A stretch of DNA of 64,000 nt from Nematostella vectensis (Eukaryota; Cnidaria; Anthozoa; Actiniaria; Edwardsiidae), in contig NC_064042.1 in assembly GCF_932526225.1 (NCBI RefSeq), forward strand, positions 2,959,001-3,023,000, given 5' to 3'. Below are positions 21,101-30,686 of this stretch, one piece after another. A model generated the notes under the pieces. It was not told the DNA's origin. It did not search any database and saw only the letters and a list, made by a program, of their open reading frames with translations. Position 1 is the first letter of the stretch. Each line of letters starts with the position of its first letter. The translations under genes and the position numbers were made by a program.

Positions 21101-23837
21101 TAAAGAAAACGCTTCAGTGGATATAAGAAAGCGACTTGCTCCTTTTAGTTATGAAGTTCGTGTAAAAAAAAAAATATTATCTCCTGTCAACTGCTAACGT
21201 TCTTAGAAATCTGTAACCAAGTTAGCAAGCATCATTATATGTTCAAATGCCTATATGACTGGGACCCTCATTCCTGTGTCTTTAGGTTTGTAGGTGGAGA
21301 GCCCAACCTTACACAATATACATCGTTTAGTCGCGGTTTTATTTTATAATTGTTGTTGTTTGTTTATAGGAGAGATGCCCGGCGGACCTTAAGAGCAAGG
21401 AAGTTTTACAAGAAGCCTTGCATTTACGCATCAGCCTGGTAAGCCTTCTGCTGATTATTTTATGCCTGTTTTTATGTAGAGCTTCTAAGCTTAAGTCTAT
21501 TTAATATTACTTTACATATGAAAGTAACTTCATTCACTACTCAGTAAAGATACAGAATGCTCAACGAATTTCACATTTATAAGTTTAAATGGAGGGATTG
21601 GATATGCAAGCAAGGCGGTGCAGACTTTTACTAGATGCCTTTTTGTTGCTGTACGTGTGGTAGCTATATGTCGTATAAAATTAGGGACCTGAAGCAAGGA
21701 CGACGGCGACGGCTAGGACAACACGAAAAAGATGTTTTCGCGCGTGGTGATGAATAATACTTTAATTGCAATTGAATAAGCAAAACATTATATTCAGAGA
21801 CAGAAAAAAAATAAACTAAGGACATTATTTCTACATCAGCGAACGTAGTGGAGTTTACAGTGCAAACGTCCGCGACCTCAATTGACCGTGAAACTTGGAG
21901 TTTTCACGTCGTAGTTTTACGGCTGAAATGTATTAGACAGAACGCATTTCCACGTGCTGCTATTGAATTCTGAATCAAATCCCATTGTTTTCTGCCGTCA
22001 GCGTCCCGTTGCCGTCGTCGTTGCTTAAGGTCCCTATTAACTACGACGGCGACGGCAGAGAGAACGTAACACCCAAAAAAGCTTTTAAGCTTTGCGCACA
22101 ATTCAAAACTAGTTTTGATAAATTTCACTCGTTTTTGTAGTACCCCAAAATTATGAGAAATCTAAAACCTTATTTCTAACATAGCAAACACGGATAGTAT
22201 AGTTTTCAGAGCACACGCTAGACCGTGAAACTTCGAGTTTTCACGTTTTAGTTTGAAGGAAAACGGCTGAAATGTACCAGACAGAATCTATTTCGAGCAA
22301 TAGTTTTCTGCCGTCGCCGTTCGCGTTGCCGCCGTCGTTTATTAAATTCCCTATTGTCTCCATTTTTACGTCTCGTGTACCCACTACCCTGTTAAACTGT
22401 CTTGGCGATGTGGTTTTGCGTGAGTTAAAAGCATTTCTCCTTGTCGTCTAGGTGGGGGCGATGTTTGACACCATTCAGCGCAGCGTGGCCTTGTCTAGTG
22501 ATTGGGCGAGTGTACTCTTCCAACTCGTGAGCTCCGGGACCATCACCACGGAGTCTCTGCCTTCCAAAAAGTATATTAAAACACGCTGCATAACGTCAGG
22601 TCACATGAAATTGCACCTCCCAGCAACCCGTGTTTAGTTACGCACGTGACAATTGGTGTTGTTAATTAATAACATTTGGTGCCGAGTTTCTATAAATTTC
22701 TATAAATCGAAAGGCAACTCTTTTATTTTGATACCAAACGTGTACTGAGGAAGTTAGACTCCATATGCCATTTTCCATGTGTTCAGTCCATTGTCAGATA
22801 TCCAGTTAAACCCGGTCTAACTTGTTTTTGATTAATTGGACTAAGCATGAACAAGCAAGAGGTTTGATACTTCCTATTTACTCTTTGCATTTCCTAGCAG
22901 CAGGCTGAATGTTTTCTGTGTAATTTGTACGAAGAAAATGCAATAATGAAGAATTTTGAGACTTAACGTGCCATTTTCTGTTGTTGTTTACCGTGCATTT
23001 CTATGGGTTTCACCATATCAATTTGTTTTCTTTTCCAGGGAACTACTGACGAACGTTCTGGACATGGTATGTGTACTCATCAGTGTGGTTACCAACACGG
23101 ACGGGCTTTCAGGACCAGCTGCCGAAGAGTCCAGGAAAGCAGCGGGTGCACTATTCAAGAAGCTTAAGGTGACACTGGAAACATTGGCATAGCTGCTGAT
23201 GGGCTAAGCTAACACTGGGTGGGGTGGGGTGGGGTGGGGAATGCTTCAGTTCTGTTGAGTGTATCAGTTCTAAATAATGAATGTGAGCTAGTGCTAGAAA
23301 TGCCACAGCATACGTTCAGTGTAACTTGAGTGGTTCCCTCAGCTCAATGAAAGGTGTAGTGAACTTAACATTGTCTCGTTAACATTCGTAAACTTGTAGA
23401 CTTGATGTCCAAAATTATTATAATAAACGTATGTGTTTGCAAACATCGCACATTCAATGAATCCAGCGGCTTTTTTACGTTCACCTTTATGCCTAATAGG
23501 GTCATCAAGTCTACAAGTTTACGAATTATTGACGAATGTTCGTTTGTGTGTAAGACTTTTCACAGTATACACCCAGTGCATTAGACATAGGTTAATTAGT
23601 AGGGACAAAACCTCCAGCAAACTATTTCAAAGCTATCACTGTTTTCCCGTTTGCATTAAAACTATTGCATTCCCCTTTATGAGATGCTATACATAAGATT
23701 AATATTTGTCTTTCCAGCGCGAGCTTGCAGGCAAGAGTCCCATGGATATTATCCAGTGCAAGCAGTTGCTCCCGTTGCCCTCTCTGTCACACAACGTGTA
23801 CACCGTGGAGCCCTCGACGGAGACAAGCCCAGCACAG
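15120..23837 (+). CDS. MED12: MED12 central exons (11 exons)
   Basis: Exons: 15120-15344, 15949-16098, 16822-16970, 18066-18188, 18552-18656, 19572-19819, 20443-20575, 21370-21438, 22452-22570, 23039-23168, 23718-23837. Every junction has AG/GT and matching phase. Diagnostic MED12 text in order: [108 protein letters not shown] and CKQLLPLPS. These align well with the central region of vertebrate MED12. The exon at 15949-16098 (rich in Ser/Gly/Asp) is poorly conserved and is included on phase and splice signals alone. Several introns carry MITEs and tandem repeats. The encoded surface helps assemble the kinase module. Confidence 0.92.
16135..16215. repeat. ATC-rich microsatellite in a MED12 intron
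   Basis: Degenerate ATC/ATT triplets just after the 16098 donor. No other content. Confidence 0.7.
16518..16769. mobile_element. MITE with about 45-bp terminal inverted repeats
   Basis: The left end reads 'tatgcctggtgcac' then 'actagtgacataacgaca'; the right end reads 'gttatgtcactagt' then 'ctgcactaggcata', an inverted match that continues inward to 'ggcgcgtgcac'. The centre is made of 'cataacgaca' repeats. Both outer ends are TA, consistent with a Tc1/mariner-type target site. No transposase is present. Confidence 0.85.
17245..17679 (+). CDS. Unrecognised Cys-rich open frame in a MED12 intron
   Basis: Open from just after a TAG at 17242 to 17679. It contains [10 protein letters not shown], then [19 protein letters not shown], a CxxC...CxxC arrangement that could bind zinc. 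No ATG near its start is convincing, and there is an upstream 'ctag' acceptor-like site at 17244. It may be an exon fragment from a lineage-specific family or a transposon. It does not fit between MED12 exons 16970 and 18066, which already join in phase 0. Confidence 0.35.
   Translation, partial: SEITNQTPVSSPLRKKKTTVQFKSPKTSLKRLNSKRSKDEFCLVCGINFKTSGQASFFNVNIANVTKRFDKLRSAISRRICKTCKQKIDSLVKREKILNEDKALNGFFYNSSRDISTEDAVSNAGLLSRSGYTFHACASHCGLK
18340..18500. repeat. Dispersed repeat fragment with G/C runs
   Basis: The segment from 'ggaggtaggcaggaggg' through the 'cccgggcccccc' core to 'cctttcgaggccccctcctg' has the look of a short interspersed element. Placed by appearance only; no coding content. 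Confidence 0.35.
18955..19545. repeat. 54-bp tandem repeat, about ten units
   Basis: 'acagggttcc' recurs every 54 bp (for example 19201 and 19255). Units read roughly 'tttatcaggacaggtctcat' plus 'taatgtccttgttaacaggg'. The period is divisible by three, giving an artificial 18-residue repeat frame that runs into the MED12 exon at 19572. Confidence 0.92.
20040..20488. repeat. 108-bp repeat that duplicates a MED12 splice acceptor and exon start
   Basis: The block from 20273 repeats at 20381 (offset 108). The second copy contains the true acceptor 'ttcttag' at 20436-20442 and the exon start. The first has 'ttcttgg' at the same place (20333-20334 is GG instead of AG) followed by a near-identical copy of the first 45 exon bases. 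Two older, more diverged copies precede it from about 20040. Confidence 0.88.
21682..22041. mobile_element. MITE with GACGGCGACGG-type inverted termini (copy 1)
   Basis: The left end 'ttagggacctgaagcaagg' followed by 'acgacggcgacggc' is matched in inverse by 'ttgccgtcgtcgttgcttaa' and 'ggtccctatt' at the right. No open reading frame of note. Confidence 0.75.
22028..22356. mobile_element. MITE with GACGGCGACGG-type inverted termini (copy 2)
   Basis: Begins 'aaggtccctattaactacga' with 'cggcgacggcagagag' and ends 'cgttgccgccgtcgttta' followed by 'ttaaattccctatt'. It overlaps the right end of copy 1, as if one inserted at the end of the other or both share a terminus. Confidence 0.7.
23217..23239 (+). 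other. G-quadruplex-type G-run
   Basis: Four GGGG runs separated by single T residues in the intron after the 23168 donor. Such a sequence is predicted to fold as a G-quadruplex in the nascent MED12 transcript. Confidence 0.7.
23363..23542. repeat. Inverted repeat, about 40-bp arms
   Basis: 'cattcgtaaacttgtagact' at about 23383 is matched in inverse by 'agtctacaagtttacgaa' at about 23508, with 'cgttaacattcg' / 'cgaatgttcg' extending the arms. Probably a small MITE. Confidence 0.75.
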
Positions 23838-23997
23838 GTCAGACAGAGCCGAATTCGTTGCTGCGCGACCGCCGAGAATTCAAATCCATTTCTCGTCAGG
23901 GAACAGCGCGTAGTCAATTATACCATCGTGGCTAATCAATTCCGAATTGATTCTTCTTTGATGTGTGCAATAAAATGGTTAATGGCGCATTAGTGAA

Positions 23998-24195
23998 AAC
24001 ATGAAAATCGTCGATTAGTTTAGACAGTTGATTGGCTACGCGCTGTTTATATAAACGAGACAAGGATTTTGGATCCGATTTTCGATTGGCAAAAGGGCAT
24101 GAAAGTCATCGATTAGTTTAGACATTTGATTGGCTACGGGCTATTTATAAACGAGACAAGGATTTTGGATCCCATTTTCGATTGGCTAAAGGGCT
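23998..24195. repeat. Tandem duplication of about 100 bp
   Basis: 'catgaaa.tc.tcgattagtt' through 'acgagacaaggattttggat' and 'ttcgattggc' occurs twice in direct order. Intronic, non-coding. Confidence 0.85.
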
Positions 24196-24400
24196 TCAGG
24201 CAACGGTATGTTTCATTATAACGCCGTTGTACAACAGCTAGTAATGCTAAGCATCAACTGTTGACTACTCAAATGAATGACTGATATTATTACAAATGTT
24301 GTTAATAAAAAATTAAAACTCAAATATGATCTTGTTACGTAATCGACCGGAAGTAAACTGGTGACATTGCTACGTTAATATGTGTCTGTTGTATTTCTAG

Positions 24401-27400
24401 ACCGACATGCAGGGCTTACAAATCAACGGGAAGCAAAAAATCAGCGCGTGGGAGTTGATGGAAGGACAAAAGAACCCCTCCCCCTTTGCTTGGGCATGGT
24501 TTGGTGCCGTGCGCATAGAGCGCAAGCCCTTGAGGTACGAGCAAGAATTCCGCAAGCTTATGCACCACAACCATGCCAGGCGAAAACCTGCCAGCTACTT
24601 CATGAATACGAACCATGAAGACAGTGAGGATGATGAGGAGGACGAGAAGATGGAAGCTGAGGAGGGGGGCGACAAATCCAGTCAACCTGCGACACCACAG
24701 ACACCTGCCGAGGCTAAAGGTACTTCAGATATCGCGTGACCCATATCCGTACTACGATCTGCCCCCCACCCCCCTGTACTGTCACACCACTAACTGTTTC
24801 ACTTAACTGTTGACCCCCGCTCACTTGCACAAAAGTCAATTTCTCTTGGTTTTTCTTCACGCGTTTGCAGTTTTTTTCAACCCCATTAATTCAAACCTTG
24901 AAATATTTTTAACCCTTGACCTCAAATAGATATTAAGAGACACCAATTTTTTTTATACATATCTATTTATTTTGTATAATTGCATGCAACTTATATGATT
25001 TTATTTTTGTAATATAAACCTATTTAGGTGGACATCTACTAGTAATGTTTTCCAATAATACTATGCATTTATGAACTCGAACTACTGAAAACCTTGGAAA
25101 TAATAGTAATTGGGAGGCTTTTTCGTACCATTCCTGTAATTTACTTCATAGTCTCAAGATCATATCCTAAAGGCTAACATCCTTCCATGTAGGCCAACTT
25201 AAATCCATCGGGACCCCCGGAACGCCCAGTTCCACTTTGGGACAAGCCACCCCTAGCTCCCAGCCCGACCAAGCGGTCGCCACACCTGATGAGAAACCCA
25301 AACCCAAAGCTCGTCGCCCTGCTGTCAAACGACAGCGATCACAAGGGCCGAGCATGGCACAGCAACGTAAACTTCAGCAGCAGCTGCAGAAACAGTATCT
25401 CCAACCCCAGCAGGCAGGGATGCTGTACGGCCAACAGGGGCAACAGTACCTCCCCCAGCAGGGCGTGGCAGGACAGATGGCTCCTGGGGCTCAACCAAGG
25501 TAAGACAGCATGGAGGAGTTGCCTCTACCTTTACAATATCTAGACGCAATCCAACAAAAAAATTGCATTAACGTTCCTAAGATAGGGTATGGAACAAGTG
25601 AGTATCTGATGATGCGGATAACAATGAAAGGCCCAACTCTTAGGCGAAATGCACTAACAAATCATGTAAAATCTATGACTTTTGTTTGGCAAACCAACGC
25701 CTGCCTCAGGCTTTGGCGGACACAAATAACAACGACATATAAATCAGCTATACGTCTGAATCAGTCCGATTCCTTCCGAGCTTTTGATATGCCAAATGAA
25801 TTACCATAATTATTTTGCTTTCATGCAACAGAAACTCTCATCAAGTCAACCTTGACTACTCGCAATCTAGCATGACACATTGAATGCGACGTCTGAATCA
25901 ACATCAAACCCAATGTATTTGTGTCGATACAAACAGACAATTCGTTTCTGCGCGGCAGGAGCGCGAATAAATAATCTGGCATGAGCTACACATTGTGGGT
26001 CAACCCAAAAACTTGTTGTTTTGTTTGAATGCCAAGGAGACCTGGTCAGACAACTGCAATGCTTGCGCAACTTCTACAACAACGCCAACAACAGCAGCAG
26101 CAACCCCAACAAGCCCAGCAGGCGATCTACATGCAACAGCAGTTACAGCAACAGACACAGCAGCTACAGCAACAGACACAGCAGCTGAGACACCTACCGA
26201 CACCTCAACAAACGGTAGGTAACACCCTGTCATCTATAACAACAATAAAACAATGACACCTGTTCCAGCTCAGGAAGTGGCTGGGCATGGTCACCTAACA
26301 TAATCTTGAAAAGCCCAGCAAGGAAAAACGTGCACTAGCAAAAAAGCGTACCTACTCTGAACGGAAAACAGTCTAGAATATGTAAAACGACATCGTGTCT
26401 ATTAGAAAGACTTCTTGTTCTTCCAGTCCCTGTAATAACGCTCCTCTGAATTTCTATGTTATCTTCCACCCAATGCTCTCGAAAGTTATCGTCTCGTACA
26501 CATTAAGTTATCTTTTAAGAATATGTTTTTTATGCAAATACTGTAACTTGATTTCAGACGATCTTTCAAGTAGTTACAATTACTTTTATTCGCGAAGCAA
26601 GAGCGTTACAAATAGAGATTCATGTACTAAACATGTAGTTATGCTTATTTGTGTAATCTATTACTTGTTTGAAAAGTGTGTGCTGATCAGGCTGAAAGAT
26701 AGCTGAAAAATCATCTTGATAGTTAAGCCTCGAATTAAAGTGATTTTCATTAACCCGTGAATTACACTTTAGCATATTACGCTTTATTGCGATCTAATTC
26801 CATTGTTCTCTTTTGTGTTTTCCTGACTATTAAACTTTGACTATCACACTTTATTTCACAGGTTAATGAAAACCACTCTTAAATAATTTAAATAACTTTG
26901 ATCAATTGAATTTGTCTGATAAGCGTTTACTTCTTCATGTCCGGCACATTGGGTGGTGGTGCAAGATGTTGGTATTTAATGTGTCTTTATTGAATGTTGG
27001 AGAACTTCATAATTCTTCTAGATGCAGCCTGGTCAAGCAGTAACACTACGACCAGAACAGCCTTATGGTTTCAGTCAAGCCCAAAGACCCACCAACCTGC
27101 AGATCCCAGCACGCCCTCAAGGCCCAGCAAGGGCTTCCACGCCCAACACCCCTACCTCCATGGGACTACCCACCTCAGCCGGGAGTATGAACCCACCCTC
27201 GGTATATGGAACACAAGCATACCAAGGTAAAGAAGAATAGGTGATGTTTATGTTGGAAATTGTAAAGTCTTGTGCAAACAGTGCCTGGCCTGGCAAAGAG
27301 AAAGCAAGCGTTATTTTCACACCATGTATAAACGTGGTGCGATACTGTTCAACAGTTTTTCCTATATCTTGCGGACGGTCAAGTGAGATACCAGACTCTC

Positions 27401-29762
27401 AATTATGAGTTCGCAAGGATGTGACCAACCTCCTTTTGTGAATAATTTACCCAGAAAAGATTTTGTTCTAATGATGCTAAGTAAAATGTAGAGGCACAAA
27501 ACCACCTGTCATACCAACCTGGTATGTAATCTTTACCTCTTATCTAAGGTGGAAATCAAGGCCTTACTCACCCAATGCAACAACAGCAACAACAACAGTT
27601 CACCCTTCAGCAACAGCGCCCAATGCAGCCCCAGGCCCCAGGTCAAGGCACGGCTATCCTTCAGCACCCGCTTCAGGCTGGCACCCAACAGCAACAGGGA
27701 GGTCAGATGAACCAGGGGATCCCGATGTCGCAGATGAGCCAAGGCATGCAGCTGCCTGTGATGAATCAGGGGGGACAGATATCTCAGATGAGTCAAAGTG
27801 GTGCAATGACACAGATTAACCAAGGTCAGATCAGCCAGATGAGTCAAGGGGGGCAGTTGAATCAGATGAACCAGGGGGGACAAATGTCGCAGATGAACCA
27901 GGGTATGCAAATGCCACAGATGAGTCAAGGGGGACAAATGCCACAGATGAACCAGGGGGGACAAATGACTCAAATGAGCCAAGGAGGTGCAATGACACAG
28001 ATGACTCAAGGCCAGGCGGGACAGATCAGTCAGGGAGGGCAAATACCACAGATGAACCAGGGGGGACAAATGCCACAGATGAACCAGGGGGGACAAATGA
28101 CTCAAATGAGCCAAGGAGGTGCAATGACACAGATGACTCAAGGCCAGGCGGGACAGATCAGTCAGGGAGGGCAAATATCACAGAGCATTTATCAACAACA
28201 ACAGATGACCAATAGGTAAGCTCAACTATTTAGGTTTTTTTGTGTTCTTTCATTTGTTCCTTGTCTCAAAAGGGAGAATTTTGAAGGGTTGTGCAAGGGA
28301 GTGAGGGGGTGGGGGAGATGAAAGGCATTCTACATAGGTGAAACTATTTAGTATCTTTTTCCATAAGTGAGGTGTTGTCTGTAATGAGCCATTCTGTAAG
28401 CTTTAGCTAGGTCAAGATTCAGTATTTTTTTTTTGTTTGCTACAGGGTCAACAGTTTGAATGCAAACCAACAATTACTAGTCAAGCAAAGATTGCAGATG
28501 GTTTTAAAGCAACAACAGCAGCAGCAACAACAACAACAACAACAACAACAGCAGTTACCTCAAGAGATAATGAGGCATCTAAGGCAATTCCAAGGTAATA
28601 ATTGCTATAAGCTTTGTTTTGATACCAAAAAAAACAGGGAAGATATTATAATTGAAATATGGTGTTATGTTTTAGAAGAAGGTAATACTCTATTTTAAAA
28701 TGATTTAAAGTATAAAATATATTTTCCACCCAAATTATTTCTGAATAACCTTTGTAACTTCTTGACACTAGATCTTTATCTTCTTTAGAAGAATTATTTT
28801 TACTATTAGCTTTAGTGTTTACACTGTCTTTATCCTAAAAAAAAAAGAATATACACAGGCCAACCAAAGCAAGACTTTTATTGGAGCAGCAGGCACATAA
28901 ACTTGATATTTACTGTCTTCTCGGTGTGCACGCCTAGCCTATGGAACAAACTACCTTTTGATATCATCAGTCCCTGAGTTCAAGCGCCGGCTTAAGACGC
29001 ATCTTTTTAACATTGCCTTTATTTAGTCATAATCTTTTATATATTTATAGTTACACTTTTAACATTGCCTATATTTAGTAATAATCTTTAATATATTTAC
29101 AGTTACACTTTTAACATTGCCTATATTTAGTCATAATCTTTTATATATTTATAGTTACAATTTTAACATTGCTAATATTTAGTCATAATCTCTTTAAATA
29201 TTTATAGTTACACTTTTATCGTCTTGCATTGTATTTTTATATGGTATAATATTTATTTGTAGTTTATTTTTGAAATTGTAAAGTGCATTTGGGCATATGG
29301 AAAATGTGCTATATAAATAAAATTAAATTATTATTATTCCTAAAAGCTTTCATTCAGCCCTGTTTTCTCATCCTAATTGTACCCCTTAGCATACAATACT
29401 TGAATGAATGTTGAAGCCAACAACATCTCTCAGCACTACAGGCTAGTGGTATACTACATCCACAAGCTTTGAAATGTGGGTTTTGGACTAGGTAGATTTA
29501 TCCTTTTGTCGATATTCTTCATTGTGCAGGTGGGTCTCAGGATATAGGAGTACAGCACCAATTCACTACTGGACAAGACATGAACCAGCTTCAGAGGCAG
29601 ATGTCTGCACCTTCAGATGTTGGCATGCAGCGTCAAGTATCACAAGATATGGCCTCATTCCAGCGCCAGCTTTCCGCTCCAGGTGGTGTTCAAGATTTAA
29701 CACAGCAACAACAACAACAGCAGCAATTTAACAACTCTCAATTTCAGCCAGGACAATTTTAG
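24401..29762 (+). CDS. MED12: MED12 C-terminal exons (Q/M-rich tail)
   Basis: Exons: 24401-24719, 25193-25499, 26037-26214, 27022-27226, 27549-28215, 28446-28594, 29530-29762 (stop TAG). The first contains GKQKISAWELMEGQKNP and WAWFGAVRIERKPLRYE, a close match to vertebrate MED12 (KQKISPWDLFEGLK, WGWFGTVRVDRR), followed by an acidic stretch. A basic patch (KPKPKARRPAVKRQRS) precedes the glutamine-rich tail, equivalent to the Opa region of other MED12 proteins. The 27549-28215 exon carries a near-exact duplication of a roughly 40-residue QMNQGGQM/QMTQGQAG segment; the 28446-28594 exon encodes a run of about 17 Gln in mixed CAA/CAG. The last exon ends with FQPGQF. Confidence 0.93.
28880..29339 (+). 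mobile_element. LINE 3'-end fragment with tandem tail
   Basis: Frames give TPSLWNKLPFDI, then after a frameshift FKRRLKTHLFN, the standard end of CR1/L2-like LINE proteins. It is followed by a roughly 66-bp tandem repeat ('ttaacattgcctatatttag') and a terminal 'atgtgctatataaataaa' with (ATT)n tail. It lies in the last-but-one MED12 intron. Confidence 0.8.
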
Positions 29763-30160
29763 CAGTAACCTCTAAAGGTTACTTTCTATAAATTCCCGTT
29801 TAAGACAAAAAAATGTTTTTAAAACACTCTAGAGTGTCGCCTTCTAAATAGCCACGCTTAATTTTTTTTATCTGAGTCAATAAGGCTGTGTTATTGTTAA
29901 GTTGATTTTTATCACTAGATGATTCAAAAAATCTCAAAGGCACAACATGTCAGACACAAAGTATTGGGAAATTCTTTTCCACAGCTCGTGCCATTTAGTT
30001 CTACAAACACTGGATAGATAAACTTATTATAGCAGTCACTTAATATCATTAATATTGCAGCTGTATAAATATGACTGGCATTTAGCAATTGTAAAATTTA
30101 GATCTGTATGGTGTATTGCCATAGACAATACCTAGGAAATGTACATAAAATAAATAAAAT
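29763..30160 (+). terminator. MED12: MED12 3' UTR and poly(A) signal
   Basis: Non-coding A/T-rich sequence after the stop codon; overlapping AATAAA hexamers lie at 30149-30158, about 390 bp past the stop. Further hexamers exist downstream (around 30507). Confidence 0.6.
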
Positions 30161-30686
30161 CAAATGAAGCAGGGGAAGTGAAAGTTGTTACAATAACTGC
30201 TAATGCAAAAATAATATCCCATTCTTGAATGGGAACACGGGTAAACGAATGCACGCTTTTTCTATTCTAATTATTCTCATTCCAGAATCAAGGGTAAAAA
30301 AAAAAAACACCCTTAGTTTGAAGTTTCCCAGCATGACCAAGTTGAGGTTAGTAAGTTGTTTATTATATGGCATTTTTTTTCATTTTCTGTAGTGCAATAT
30401 CCAAATCCCTAATACACCCTCACAGCACACATACCATTGTTGATATATAAGAATTCAGGGTATATATACAAACTTATTGACAAATATTTTTAATTGTTCC
30501 ATATCAAAATAAATTACAGTCATTTCTATTTTTTTTACAACTGTTATAGAAAAATATGTGTACCTAATCATAAATTGGTACAAAGAGATGAATGAAGATT
30601 AATTCAAAATCCATATTTGAATGTTGAACATTCCATGGGAATTTCTCTAGGTGAATCTTATTCCAATGAAACTTATCCCCATTATT
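30161..30686. other. Convergent spacer between MED12 and the Cut8-like gene
   Basis: A/T-rich; likely holds the 3' UTR of the Cut8-like gene on the - strand. No other feature seen. Confidence 0.5.

Noticed and set aside
27533-28174. 213-codon Leu/His-rich frame on the - strand
   Set aside because: Antisense shadow of the repetitive MED12 exon at 27549-28215.
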